This document shows positions 53,331-62,924 of a stretch of 64,000 nt of DNA, in pieces. Numbering within the stretch: the stretch's first letter is position 1; the number at the start of each line of letters is the position of its first letter. Under the pieces are notes generated by a model that saw nothing but the letters and a program-made list of their open reading frames with translations, was not told the DNA's origin and searched no databases. The stretch lies in the NCBI GenBank assembly GCA_024743115.1, contig JANSXC010000020.1, positions 1 through 64,000 on the forward strand, given 5' to 3'. The DNA is from a bacterium (GTDB taxonomy: Bacteria; Planctomycetota; UBA1135; UBA2386). The translations under genes and the position numbers were made by a program.

Positions 53331-55838
53331 GTGTCACGATACTGGCTGTGCTTTCTGACGTCGGTCGCGTTGGCCACCGGCTCGCTCGCTTCGCAGGTGG
53401 CGCCCGACCGCGATCGAGGGCTCCTTCCTGCCGGTAACAACCCCGCGCCCAACGGGACGCGCAATGTTCCCGGGAGCGGCGTGCGCAACGCCCTCTACGT
53501 CCGGAGTCTGATCTCCTGGACGGGTGGGCGGCATACCGTCGGTTCGCTCTCGTCGCCATGTGACCTGGTCGTCGAAGCCGGTGGAACGCTCGAGGTTACT
53601 GATTCGCAAATGCGCGTGTTCGGTGATGTCGTGCTGCGACCCGGTGGGTTGCTGCGTGTTCGCGACGCGGACTTCACGCTCGGCAACCAGGTACCCCAGC
53701 AGTTCTTCTACCACTTCGAGGGTGGCCAGCTCGACACGTTGCGCACCTCGATCGGTGGCAACCCCGCGACCGGGGGCGTCGCCAACTTCCTGTTGGACAA
53801 GGGGCTCTGGCACGCGCGCAACACCGTCGTCAACTACTCGGGCGGCATCCTGGTCGGCAATCCGCGGGGCCGTCTGGGCGATCAGGCGAGGACCGGCGGC
53901 ACGCTGCTCGCGGACGGGCTGCTCGCGGGTGAGTCCGCCGACTACGTCACGCTGGGGGCCAACGGCGGGGTCACGCTGCACAACAGCGCGTTCCGGATCG
54001 CGCTGCGGTTCTTCGATACCGGTCCGACCACGAGCCCGGTGCAGTTGAACCTCAACGAGGGCGAGTTGATCCCCGGCCCGTTGGTGTTCGGTGATCCGAA
54101 TGTGCACGACGGAACCAACCGGCCGGCAGTGACCAATCCGGTGCGGGACTCGCCGTGGCGTCTCGAACTGGTCAATTCCACCGTAGCCGAGTGGGCGGTG
54201 CAGTTCTTCGATGCCGACCCGAGCGGCAGCCCCCGCGTCTACGAGCTGCAGAACGCGGAGACGGTTCCGATCGGCATCCAGGGTCGCGACCTGACGGGTT
54301 CGCCGGTGCTCATCGGCCCATGGACGAACTACTATCCCCCGCCGTACGAGCTGCCGGGGCTGCCGACGGTCACCGCGCCGGGTTACCACTCGATGCCGCC
54401 GGGGTGCGGGGTGCGGATCGGGTCGGTCACGATCATCAGTGCGCCGAACGCGTGGTCCACGATCTCCAGCTGGGCCCTCTATCTCAACGGCACGGGAGCA
54501 TTCTCCGTCACCGGGCCGGCGCGAATCGGCGAGATGGTCATCGGCGACGACGTGCACGTGATTCTCGAAGGCGTCGAGGGCTTCGACACGGGCCTGCGTT
54601 GTGTGACCGGGTGGCTTTGGGGCAACTCGCGTCTCACGATGCGTGATGCGACCGTCGGCAGCGAGGCCGCGCAGTTCGGCTCGTTGCGAGCCACGGGCAA
54701 CGCCGTCGTGGATCTGGATCGCGTGCGGCTGCGCCGACTGCAGCTGCGGACCGGGCCGCAAACCGTGGCCGGGCGGCTCAACGGCGTCGACAACGGTGCG
54801 ATCGTACTCGGGCGTCACGTGCGTTCACCGGCTCCCGGCGAGGTGTTCACGACCTCGGGGTCGCCGGGTGGAACGATCACGTTCTCCGACGACGAGTTCG
54901 CCAACAACGACTTCGAGGGCGCGGTCGTCGGTGGCGTGCCGAGCAACTGGTCGACGTCGAACGTGACGTGCTCTCAGTCGACGAACACCCGGCCGCACTC
55001 GCCGGGCAGCCGGTCGGTGCTCTATCAGTCGAATACGGCGTGGGGGGGGCTTCAGCGCAGCGTGGTCCTGCCGGAGCGCACGCCCGTCGAAGTCTTTGCC
55101 TGGGTGGCGCCGGTGACCACCTCGGGTGGCCAATTCCGGCTCAGGCTGCGTGATGCCGCGAGTCAGGTGTCCGCCGATCTGCCGACGAGTGGCGGCTGGC
55201 AGTTCGTTCGGTTGCCACCGTTCACGGTCGGGTCTGCGATCAATCAGGTAATCCTCGAGGTCGTCCATAGCGGTGCGGCTGGCCCGGTGTCGATGCGCAT
55301 CGATGATGTGATCGTGCGCACGCCGGGATACTGGGAAACCGACAACCTGCTGAACCTCGGGTTCGAGGAGCCCCGGCGCCGAACGAGCCGGTCGACCTCG
55401 GGCACGACGCTCGGTCCCGACTACTGGGCCACGCTGCACGCCGCGGCGACGTCGATCACGACGGGGCTGCGAGCAGGTGCCACTGGCCGCGCCGCGCAGC
55501 TTGATATCGATGGGCCCAAGGGCGTGCTCGACAAGGAGCTCTACTTCCCGGTGCCGGGTCAGACGATGGTCGTGAGCGGTTGGGTGAAGACCATTCGATC
55601 CGGTGGCGGCAGCTTCCCTGTCGATATCTACCTCAACACGGGCAAGCGATACTGGGACCTCACGTTACCCAATGCGCAGAGACAGCAACTCCTGGCCCCG
55701 GGTCAGTGGACGCAGTTCAGCCTGACATACACCGTCCCGGCGCCGTCGGCGTTCCAGGGCTTCACTACCTTCGCGATTGCCGGCGGCACGGTCGGCGATC
55801 GCCTGCTCGTCGACGATGTGACGGTGACCTTCCAGTGA
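53331..55838 (+). CDS. Large secreted protein with beta-helix and carbohydrate-binding-like domain
   Basis: An 835-residue protein starting at GTG 53331. Signal peptide YWLCFLTSVALATGSLAS. Residues about 60-520 look like a right-handed beta-helix (DLVVEAGGTLEVTDSQMRVF, VVLRPGGLLRVRDADFTLG, NSRLTMRDATVG). Residues about 530-835 contain two copies of a carbohydrate-binding-like fold, each opening with NDFEG or NLGFEEP and closing with RIDDVIV or LLVDDVTVTFQ. It probably binds or modifies glycans at the surface. Its stop overlaps the start of the next gene (TGATG), implying coupling. Confidence 0.78.
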   Translation: MSRYWLCFLTSVALATGSLASQVAPDRDRGLLPAGNNPAPNGTRNVPGSGVRNALYVRSLISWTGGRHTVGSLSSPCDLVVEAGGTLEVTDSQMRVFGDVVLRPGGLLRVRDADFTLGNQVPQQFFYHFEGGQLDTLRTSIGGNPATGGVANFLLDKGLWHARNTVVNYSGGILVGNPRGRLGDQARTGGTLLADGLLAGESADYVTLGANGGVTLHNSAFRIALRFFDTGPTTSPVQLNLNEGELIPGPLVFGDPNVHDGTNRPAVTNPVRDSPWRLELVNSTVAEWAVQFFDADPSGSPRVYELQNAETVPIGIQGRDLTGSPVLIGPWTNYYPPPYELPGLPTVTAPGYHSMPPGCGVRIGSVTIISAPNAWSTISSWALYLNGTGAFSVTGPARIGEMVIGDDVHVILEGVEGFDTGLRCVTGWLWGNSRLTMRDATVGSEAAQFGSLRATGNAVVDLDRVRLRRLQLRTGPQTVAGRLNGVDNGAIVLGRHVRSPAPGEVFTTSGSPGGTITFSDDEFANNDFEGAVVGGVPSNWSTSNVTCSQSTNTRPHSPGSRSVLYQSNTAWGGLQRSVVLPERTPVEVFAWVAPVTTSGGQFRLRLRDAASQVSADLPTSGGWQFVRLPPFTVGSAINQVILEVVHSGAAGPVSMRIDDVIVRTPGYWETDNLLNLGFEEPRRRTSRSTSGTTLGPDYWATLHAAATSITTGLRAGATGRAAQLDIDGPKGVLDKELYFPVPGQTMVVSGWVKTIRSGGGSFPVDIYLNTGKRYWDLTLPNAQRQQLLAPGQWTQFSLTYTVPAPSAFQGFTTFAIAGGTVGDRLLVDDVTVTFQ

Positions 55839-57013
55839 TGTTTCCCGCCATGCGTTCGAATCTCTCCGATCACGCGTCTGTGGTCCGTCCCTCGTCTCTG
55901 GCCGGTCCCGAAGTCGGGTCGTGGGGGCGCGGCGTCGCACTCGTCGCAATCCTCGCAGTCGGTTCGGCGGCGCAGTCCTTCGTCTGGCCCGCTGGCTACG
56001 CCAATGCCGCGGGCAACTCCGCGCAGGAGATGCCGTTCTCGGTGTCCGCCAATCACGCCCCGCTCGGGTCGCGATCGACGGTGCTGATGACCGCGCAATC
56101 GCTGGTGCCGCTCGTCAATCGGACGATCACGAGCATCGCGTTCCGGCGCGATCGCCAGAATACCGGCAACTACCCGGCGATTGCGGGAGCCGTCGAGGTG
56201 CACATGGGGCCCGTGCCCTCCGGTCTGCAGACCAGGCGACCTCATCGCGATGTGTTCTCCTCGCCGCCGACGAGGGTGGTGAAGGGCAACCTCACCGTGC
56301 CGCCGGCCCAGTACACGGCTGGGGTTTCACCGTTCACTCTCGTCATCCCTTTCGACGAACCCTACACGTACACCGGCGGTGATCTCGGCATCGACATTCT
56401 GTTCACGACGAGCACGCCGGCGACCTGGCGCCGCGACGCGGTGTGGGTCGATCCCGGGACCGAGGGCCGGATCGCCACGCTGGGCGCGGGAGTCCTCGGC
56501 TCGAACGGCGTGGCTCCGAGCGCGTCCATCGAGGCGGGCAGCTTCTACCCGGGCGGGGCGCTGATCAGCCGGGTCGAAGGGCTGCCCACGCCGGCAGGGC
56601 AGCTCGTGGTGCAGTATCTGGGGCAGAAGTCCAATCCGTTCCCGTTGCAGGGCTTTGGCTTTCCCGTCGGCACGGAACTCCACGTCCTGCCCTATCTGAA
56701 CCTCTCCCTCTTCTCGTCGGATCGCTCGGCGAACTTCTCGCGGGCGCTGACCGCCCTGTCCTTGCCGAGCACCCCGGCACTCTCCGGGACGACGTTCGCC
56801 ATGCAGTGGGCGGCGTTGGATCTCGGGTTGCCCGCCGCGATCCCGCTCAATGTCACCAATGGACTCGAGGTCACGATCGGCTTGCCGCCCGCCCAGACAT
56901 CGGACTGGGGCCGGACCCTGTGGGCCCGTGGCAACAACCAGGTCGGCGTCGACCTGAGCACGTCGATCGGACCCGTCGACTACGTGCCGGTGATCGAGTT
57001 CCGTTACTTCTGA
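55838..57013 (+). CDS. Secreted protein translationally coupled to the beta-helix gene
   Basis: From ATG 55838 the product is 391 residues. A hydrophobic signal (GRGVALVAILAVGSAAQ) comes after a 35-residue leader. The body is beta-rich (FVWPAGYANAAGNSAQEMPF, STVLMTAQSLVPLVNRTITS, TGGDLGIDILFTTSTPATW) and the end (NGLEVTIGLPPAQTSDWGRT) is related to, but shorter than, the shared tail, with no GTGC cysteine. The start overlaps the preceding stop (TGATG). Family unknown. Confidence 0.75.
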   Translation: MFPAMRSNLSDHASVVRPSSLAGPEVGSWGRGVALVAILAVGSAAQSFVWPAGYANAAGNSAQEMPFSVSANHAPLGSRSTVLMTAQSLVPLVNRTITSIAFRRDRQNTGNYPAIAGAVEVHMGPVPSGLQTRRPHRDVFSSPPTRVVKGNLTVPPAQYTAGVSPFTLVIPFDEPYTYTGGDLGIDILFTTSTPATWRRDAVWVDPGTEGRIATLGAGVLGSNGVAPSASIEAGSFYPGGALISRVEGLPTPAGQLVVQYLGQKSNPFPLQGFGFPVGTELHVLPYLNLSLFSSDRSANFSRALTALSLPSTPALSGTTFAMQWAALDLGLPAAIPLNVTNGLEVTIGLPPAQTSDWGRTLWARGNNQVGVDLSTSIGPVDYVPVIEFRYF

Positions 57014-57049
57014 CGGCTGGTCCGCCGGTTCGAGCCGCGACGTTCGCTC

Positions 57050-57985
57050 TCACGTCGGGTCGATTGCTTCCGAGGCCCGCGGGCATTCTTCGAGGGCGAT
57101 TCCCGCACCACCCGTTGCCGTTCGCAGATCGCGGTATGCGATGGCCGCCGCGGGATCGGTGTGGCCGCGTCGCATCGCACGGATCAACGTGTTCTTCGGC
57201 GTGTGGCGCGAAGGCACGAACTCGACCACCCGCGTGTCGTAGCCGCAGGCCTGCAACAGCAGCATTCGCATCGTGTCGGTGACCGTCGCGGCTGCCTCGC
57301 GCCGCAGGTGAGGAGTGTTCCAGAGCGGGTGCAGCGGCGCCCGATCCGCGTCGGCGGTTCGTGAACCTGCGCCTGCGAGTTCGGCCCACGCGTTCGCGAG
57401 CTCCGCCTGGCAGCACGGCGCCACCGCGATCAGTGAGGCCTCGTGCCGCAGGCCGAGCGCGATGGCGTGATCGGTCGCGACGTCACACGCGTGCAGCGCG
57501 AGCACGACATCGATGGGGCGATCCGACTCGAACTCGTCGACATCGCCCGTGCAGAACGTCATGCAGTCGGCGAGGCCGACGCGTTCGGCGGCAGTGCGAC
57601 AAGAGTCGACCAGGTCGGCCCGGCGATCGAGCCCGAGCAGCGTGGCTGCGTGGCCGAACACGTGCCGCAGGCACCACGCGAGCGACAGTGTCAGATACGA
57701 GAGGCCGCAGCCGGCATCGACGATGTGCAGCGGTTCACCACGTTCCATCAGCTCGAGCAGCGGCGGTCGCAGGAGCCGGAGCATGTGATTGAGCTGGAGG
57801 AACTTGCGCACCTGCGGCGGCGGCATCGACGCGTCGCGGTGCAGGAGGCCGAGGGTTCGCAGCAAGACCGGTGCGGTAGTGGGCAGAACCAGGAGGTCCT
57901 TGCCCTCCGTAACCCGGCGCAGTTCGGCCTCGGTCCAGTAGGCGCGCGCGCGCTGCGCGAACGCTGCGGCGTGGCCTTCGTTCAT
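57050..57985 (-). CDS. SAM-dependent methyltransferase
   Basis: From ATG 57985 the product is 311 residues. The class-I SAM motif is IVDAGCGLSYLTLSLAW; downstream VVLALHACDVATDHAIALGL and VAPCCQAEL match the post-motif segments of Methyltransf_32-type enzymes. The N-terminus is helical (AAFAQRARAYWTEAELRRVT). The target is unknown; some relatives methylate RNA or proteins. It is convergent with the secreted-protein gene at 55838 and divergent from 58127. Confidence 0.82.
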   Translation of the reverse strand: MNEGHAAAFAQRARAYWTEAELRRVTEGKDLLVLPTTAPVLLRTLGLLHRDASMPPPQVRKFLQLNHMLRLLRPPLLELMERGEPLHIVDAGCGLSYLTLSLAWCLRHVFGHAATLLGLDRRADLVDSCRTAAERVGLADCMTFCTGDVDEFESDRPIDVVLALHACDVATDHAIALGLRHEASLIAVAPCCQAELANAWAELAGAGSRTADADRAPLHPLWNTPHLRREAAATVTDTMRMLLLQACGYDTRVVEFVPSRHTPKNTLIRAMRRGHTDPAAAIAYRDLRTATGGAGIALEECPRASEAIDPT

Positions 57986-58126
57986 GGCGTCCCATGAGAA
58001 CGGACGAAACGCCCGGGAGGTCGGTCGGCGGCGGCTTTTTTTGCGATTGCCGGTGCGGTTTCCGGCCGGGCATCGAGGTCTGGAGAGACAGCCCAATCGA
58101 TGGCGCACCCGATCAGGAACCGACCA

Positions 58127-60517
58127 ATGAACACCATTCAATCGATCTCGACTCTCGTGACGCTCGGCAGCGTGCTGCTGCCGGCCGTTCTGGCCCAGGC
58201 CGCGCCGGTCCAAACCGGACCGGCCCAACCCGCTTCGGTCATGACCGAAGCGCCCTTTGCGAACCCGATCCAGGCAGCTTCCGCCAGCGCTCTGCCGGCG
58301 TCGCTCGGTCACCACCGTCTGCCGATCCACTCCGGTCCGGCCGATGGCGACCAGGAGTACGGCACGTGGGCCGGCGGCTCTCGATACAAGGTGTCGTTTC
58401 ACGGCGACATGACGTTCGTGCCGTATCTCGGTGCGGACTACCCGCAGAACCAGCCGCTCACATGGCGCACGACCTCGGCGACGGTCGGCGGTGTGGAGCT
58501 GCTCGATGGTCCGGCCGCGCGCAGTCACTCGGACTACCGCTTCGAGTATCGGTTCGGCGACATCACCGAGGCCTATGACGTGCACTCGGACGGCGTCGAG
58601 CAGACGTTCGTCGTTACGCGATTGCCGGCCGCGGGTGATCTCGTCGTGACGGGCGCAATCGACACCGATCTGTGGACGAACGCGGTGCTGCCCGCGCACC
58701 AGGAACTGACCTTCTACGACGATCGCGGCGACGCGATCACGAGCTACGGTGCGGCGTTCGCTTTCGATGCGGCCGGTCGGCGGATTCCGCTGACGACGGG
58801 TTTCGAGGCCGGGCAGATCACGCTGCGGGTGCCGGGCGCGTGGCTCGCGGACGCGATGCTCCCGGTTGTCGTCGACCCGTTGCTGGCCAACGTCCAGGTC
58901 GCGACCGGTGGTGATCTCGGCGTCGTCGACATCGCGCGTGACGACGTGGCCGTCGCCAACAACGTGCTGTTCGCCTACGTGCGCTATGCGTCGCGGATCG
59001 ATGGCGATGCTTTTGGTCGGTTGGCGAACGACGACTACTCTGGTTCGACCCTCGTCTTCGTCGACAACTCGAGCACCTGGAGCACGAGCCATGTTTCGTG
59101 CGCATTCGTCGGGGGGTCGGCGAGCTGGGTCATCGCGATGGCGCGCTACTTCGGCAACGCGGCGACGCCGTACGCGGGTGTCCGCTGCCATGCCCGCGCT
59201 TCGGGTGATCTCGTGCAGAGCTCCAACTACGAAGTCCTGCCGCGCCCGGCCGGCGTCAGTGACTGGCGGCCGGACGTCGGCGGCATCGAGTCCTACCGCA
59301 GCGGCGACGATGCGCTCGTCGTGTTCCAGAGCGATGACAACGGCGGCGCGCCGTTCGCCAACACGAGCACCAGCAAGGTACGCGGCGTGCTCTTCACGCC
59401 AGCGCTCGGGCCGGACGGCGCGTTCGGGGCGCCGTTCGTCATCCGTGAGGACCCGGCGCTCGATTGCGAGCGGCCGTCGGTCAACCAGGTTGCCGAGGGC
59501 GGCGCCGGTTCGTCGTGGGTCTGCGTGATGCAGGCGTACAACAACACGATCAACGGCGATGACTGGGACGTCTACGGTAAGCGTGTCGGCAGTGACGGCA
59601 CCGTCGCGCTCGGTTCGTTCTACAGCGACTTCCACGTGCAGAACGACCGTCACCAGCTGCAGCCGGTCGTTGAAGGCAACGACGGCCGCTATGCGGTCTT
59701 GTTTGCGGCTACCCCGCTCGCCCTCACGCCGGGCAAGACGGCGTCGCCGCTCGGGCACGAACTCTGGCTCGAACGCTTCAAGTGGAACCAGGGGGCGGCG
59801 GTTCCCGCGATCGGTGGCAACCGCGCGCCGCAGCTGATTGCCACGAACGCGAACCGCCGCTGGCAGGCGACCGGTCTCGGCTACGACACGCGGGACGACT
59901 CGCACTGGGTCGCGACCTACCGGTCGGATGTCAACCAGGGCCTCGGCTGGGCCTACTGCACGCGGGTCGGCTTCAACGGCGCGCCGACGGAGCCGAACGT
60001 GTCGGTGTTCACTTCTCAGTCGGAGTACGCCAGCGTCATCGCCTGCGTCTACGACAACGATCACCAGGACTTCCTCATGGCCTACGGCTCGAGCGCGCCG
60101 ACCGCACCGCTGTTCGGTCGCACGCTCGAATACGCGGCGGTAGCCTCGGACTCGACTTCGGGTCAGGGCTGCAGCAACGCGAGCATCAGCTGGATCGGCA
60201 ACCAGCAGATCGGGTCGGAGTTCAACTACCTGTCGATCCAGAACGCGACGCCCGTTGGTCACTTCGTCGTCGTCGCGCTGGCGCCGCACGATCTGCCGAT
60301 CGTGCACCCCGACGTGACGCCGGGCTGCCGCCTGCTCGTCGATGCCTTCGGTCCCAGCTACCTCGCGACCCTGCCGTTCCAGTTTGGCACGCAGGCGACC
60401 TACACGGTGGCGCTGCCCGAGTGGCTCGACCCGATGACGCTCTACTTCCAGGACTGGCTGTTCGACGGCAACGTGCTCGAGGCATCGCAACGCCTCGCGG
60501 TTCCGATCGTGAAGTGA
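58127..60517 (+). CDS. Large secreted protein, paralogue of the one at 47989
   Basis: From ATG 58127 the product is 796 residues with a signal peptide (LVTLGSVLLPAVLAQA). The N-terminal domain shows EYGTWAGGSRYKVSFHGDM and LTWRTTSATVGG, the same pattern as in 47989-50292, and the remaining layout (LPAAGDLVVTGAIDTDLWTN; ANVQVATGGDLGVVDIARDD; SYRSGDDALVVFQSDDNGG) is also parallel. The tail starts STSGQGCSNAS with a later TPGCRL. The two proteins are ancient duplicates on opposite strands 10 kb apart. Function unknown; exported surface or extracellular protein. Confidence 0.8.
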   Translation: MNTIQSISTLVTLGSVLLPAVLAQAAPVQTGPAQPASVMTEAPFANPIQAASASALPASLGHHRLPIHSGPADGDQEYGTWAGGSRYKVSFHGDMTFVPYLGADYPQNQPLTWRTTSATVGGVELLDGPAARSHSDYRFEYRFGDITEAYDVHSDGVEQTFVVTRLPAAGDLVVTGAIDTDLWTNAVLPAHQELTFYDDRGDAITSYGAAFAFDAAGRRIPLTTGFEAGQITLRVPGAWLADAMLPVVVDPLLANVQVATGGDLGVVDIARDDVAVANNVLFAYVRYASRIDGDAFGRLANDDYSGSTLVFVDNSSTWSTSHVSCAFVGGSASWVIAMARYFGNAATPYAGVRCHARASGDLVQSSNYEVLPRPAGVSDWRPDVGGIESYRSGDDALVVFQSDDNGGAPFANTSTSKVRGVLFTPALGPDGAFGAPFVIREDPALDCERPSVNQVAEGGAGSSWVCVMQAYNNTINGDDWDVYGKRVGSDGTVALGSFYSDFHVQNDRHQLQPVVEGNDGRYAVLFAATPLALTPGKTASPLGHELWLERFKWNQGAAVPAIGGNRAPQLIATNANRRWQATGLGYDTRDDSHWVATYRSDVNQGLGWAYCTRVGFNGAPTEPNVSVFTSQSEYASVIACVYDNDHQDFLMAYGSSAPTAPLFGRTLEYAAVASDSTSGQGCSNASISWIGNQQIGSEFNYLSIQNATPVGHFVVVALAPHDLPIVHPDVTPGCRLLVDAFGPSYLATLPFQFGTQATYTVALPEWLDPMTLYFQDWLFDGNVLEASQRLAVPIVK

Positions 60518-60578
60518 TCGTGGCTCGCCGGCCGCTCGTCACCCGGCGAGCGGCTATGATCGGCGCGGAGGTCGCGCC

Positions 60579-61109
60579 ATGCAGAAGGACGAAGACAGTT
60601 CCGGTCGATCGCGGCGAGGCGGCGTCGGGTGGGACCGGCTCGGTGCCTGGCTCGTCCACTGGTCGTTCTGGCCGGTGTACCTGAGTCTGCTGTTGGCCTT
60701 CATCTTCTGGATGGGGCCGTGGCGGAAGTGGGCGGGGCTCGGCGAGGGTTGGGAGCGTCAGCCCCGCCACTACCTGCGATTGTACGGGCCGGTCGAGCCC
60801 GACGGGCCCCTGACGAGGGTGCCTCGCGTGGCGATCGGTTCGGTGATCTTGATGCGCGGGGCGCTGGCGCCGGGAGACGAGTGGATGCTCTGCAACGGGC
60901 AAACACTGGATCGGACCGCCTACCCCGAGCTCGCCCGGATCCTGGACTCGCGCGTTGACGCAGGCCGAACCGTGGCGACGTTGCCGGACTGGTCGACCCT
61001 CGGCATGACATTCGATCCGGAAGAGGCCGAGCAACGCTATGCGTGTCTCCGGCTCCGTTCTTCCGAGTCGTCGGACGAACCGATCCACTTCTGGATCCGA
61101 GCGCGATGA
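60579..61109 (+). CDS. Membrane-anchored protein with phage-tail-collar-like domain
   Basis: A 176-residue protein with a single transmembrane helix (about 28-46, WSFWPVYLSLLLAFIFWMG). The C-terminal part (about 85-130) matches the tail collar fold: VAIGSVILMRGALAPGDEWM, LCNGQTLDRTAYPEL, TVATLPDW. Collar domains cap phage tail fibres; here there is no other phage gene and the domain is attached to a membrane anchor, so it is likely a domesticated module. Its stop overlaps the next gene's start (ATGA). Confidence 0.72.
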   Translation: MQKDEDSSGRSRRGGVGWDRLGAWLVHWSFWPVYLSLLLAFIFWMGPWRKWAGLGEGWERQPRHYLRLYGPVEPDGPLTRVPRVAIGSVILMRGALAPGDEWMLCNGQTLDRTAYPELARILDSRVDAGRTVATLPDWSTLGMTFDPEEAEQRYACLRLRSSESSDEPIHFWIRAR

Positions 61110-61780
61110 CGGCGCCGGGGCATTGGTCCGACGCACAGCTGCGGCGAGGCGCGCTGGCGGCCGTGTTGTTCGTCATGGTCGGGGCCGATGCCTGGAACGA
61201 CGGCAGTCTCGGGATCGTCTGGCAACTGGCCGACGGGCTCGGCGACTGGGGGCCACCCGTGGCACTGGCGTTGCACGGGGTGCTGCTATCGGCCGGCCTG
61301 CTTCTGCTCGGACCGAGGTCGTGGCGGGCGGTGCTTGGCGGCAATCGCAGACCGCAAGACGTTCTGATTGCCGTCGCGTGCGGCCTCGCGTGTGCCGGCC
61401 TGAGTTTCGCCTACGGCAAGCTGCTCAGTATGCCCGACCCCTGGCCGGAGAATCCCGGCAGGACGAGTGGCTGGCTGTCCGATTGGGTCTTTTCCACCAT
61501 CGTGGGTCCGTTCTACGAAGAGGTCGTCTTTCGCGGCATGCTCTGGGTCGCCGTGCGACGGTTCTGCTCGGTTCGGGTTACCGTGCTGATTACGGCCGTC
61601 TGTTTCACTCTCGCGCACGGCCCGGACCGCATCTTCTCCTACCCGTACATCTTGCTCGTCGGGATCCTGCTCGGGTGGCTGCGCGGGCGCTCCGGTAGTT
61701 TGGCGGTCGTGTTCCTCGCGCACTCCCTGACGAACGCAGTGATCCAGGGCAGCCTGCTATGGATCGTCACCTCGTACTGA
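61106..61780 (+). CDS. CPBP-family intramembrane protease
   Basis: From ATG 61106 the product is 224 residues with about six transmembrane helices. The active-site motifs of CAAX/bacteriocin-processing enzymes are present: EEVVFRG (138-144), CFTLAHG (His171) and HSLTN (206-210). It is translationally coupled to the collar-domain gene. Such enzymes process prenylated or secreted peptides or have regulatory roles; the substrate is not evident. Confidence 0.87.
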   Translation: MTAPGHWSDAQLRRGALAAVLFVMVGADAWNDGSLGIVWQLADGLGDWGPPVALALHGVLLSAGLLLLGPRSWRAVLGGNRRPQDVLIAVACGLACAGLSFAYGKLLSMPDPWPENPGRTSGWLSDWVFSTIVGPFYEEVVFRGMLWVAVRRFCSVRVTVLITAVCFTLAHGPDRIFSYPYILLVGILLGWLRGRSGSLAVVFLAHSLTNAVIQGSLLWIVTSY

Positions 61781-61808
61781 TTCCGCGGAAGGATCGGGCG
61801 CGACCGCT

Positions 61809-62924
61809 TTACCGCGCCTTGCGGTCGGCGAGCCCGTTGACGTCGAACGCGAGCAGTCGGCCGTCGGCACCGACGGCGAGCAGGCGTTCGGCGCCAGGCG
61901 CCATGTCCAGGGTCATCACCTTGCTGTCGGCCGGGCCCCACTCGATCGGGGTCTCGCTCACGGTGGACCAATCCGCGGTATCGAAGACCCGGAGATCGCG
62001 ACCGCCGGTCAAGACGTGTCTGCCGTCGCCGGACCACCACAGTGCGGTGACGTGCGCTCCGGGTTGCGCGCGGAAGCGCTTCGTCTCGGACCAGCTCTTG
62101 CCTTCGTAGACGCACGCGTCGCCCGAGGTGCTGCCGACGATCAGGCGCTTGCCATCGGGCGAGAACGCCGCACACATCGTGTGGGCGAGCGGTTGCCCGT
62201 TCTTGGTCGGGTCGAGGTGCATCGCGGCCTCGCGCCACGCTGCCTGCTTCTTGCCGCGGCCCGGTTGCCAGATCCGGAGGGCGCGTGTGAAGCCCCCGGT
62301 CGCGAGTGCTTTGCCGTGATCGGCGAACGCCAGGAACTCGATGATCGCGGGCTGGCCGATGGCGGAGTGGCCGGTGACTCCGGTGTCGACGGGGCGCCAC
62401 TTCTTGGCGTCGAAGAAGAAGACCGACGTCGCCTTTTCGTCCATGGCGAACTGTGAGCCGACCGCCAGATACTTGCCGTTGGGCGTGAACTCGATCGCGT
62501 AGATCGACTGCGGGTACTTGCCGCCGCGCAGCGAGATGGTCGTGTGCTTCCACTGTTTGCCCGGTTTGCCGACCTTGTAGACGAACAGCTCGTTGTCACT
62601 GCCGGCGGCGAGGTGCTTGCCGTCGGGTGAGAACGCCAGCGCCCAGTGTTGCCCGGGTGGCTTCTCCAGCTCCTGGACCTTCGCAAGGTCCGCGACGTTC
62701 CAGATCCGCACGGCGCCGTCGTGACCGGTCGTAGCAGTCAGCTGACCCTTCGGATGGATCCGGACGCACGTCGCGACGCCGTGGCCGGTGTCGACCGCCG
62801 CGCGTTGCGTGATGGTCGGTTGCGCCGGCGGCTGTTCGGACGGTTCGTCCTGGGCGGGCGCGATCCCGCCGAGAACGGCAGTGGCCGTCGTGACCGCAAA
62901 AGTCGACATACGGATCCTCGTCAC
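61809..62924 (-). CDS. Exported WD40-repeat protein
   Basis: A 371-residue protein with a signal peptide (TFAVTTATAVLGGIAPAQ). It has about seven WD40-type repeats (VATCVRIHPKGQLTATTGHDG then AVRIWNVAD; WALAFSPDGKHLAAGSDN; IEFTPNGKYLAVGSQ; MCAAFSPDGKRLIVGSTSGD; TALWWSGDGRHVLTGGRDLR), giving one propeller. GTG 62924 or ATG 62909 may be the start. Exported WD40 proteins are common in Planctomycetota; the partner is unknown. Confidence 0.85.
   Translation of the reverse strand: MTRIRMSTFAVTTATAVLGGIAPAQDEPSEQPPAQPTITQRAAVDTGHGVATCVRIHPKGQLTATTGHDGAVRIWNVADLAKVQELEKPPGQHWALAFSPDGKHLAAGSDNELFVYKVGKPGKQWKHTTISLRGGKYPQSIYAIEFTPNGKYLAVGSQFAMDEKATSVFFFDAKKWRPVDTGVTGHSAIGQPAIIEFLAFADHGKALATGGFTRALRIWQPGRGKKQAAWREAAMHLDPTKNGQPLAHTMCAAFSPDGKRLIVGSTSGDACVYEGKSWSETKRFRAQPGAHVTALWWSGDGRHVLTGGRDLRVFDTADWSTVSETPIEWGPADSKVMTLDMAPGAERLLAVGADGRLLAFDVNGLADRKAR

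Noticed and set aside
57986..60490. A long upstream extension of the methyltransferase frame
   Set aside because: The extension is antisense to the secreted protein at 58127-60517, and the methyltransferase domain is complete from 57985.
60579..61109. Part of a prophage, from the tail-collar domain
   Set aside because: No other phage gene (portal, terminase, capsid, integrase) is nearby and the domain is attached to a membrane helix.
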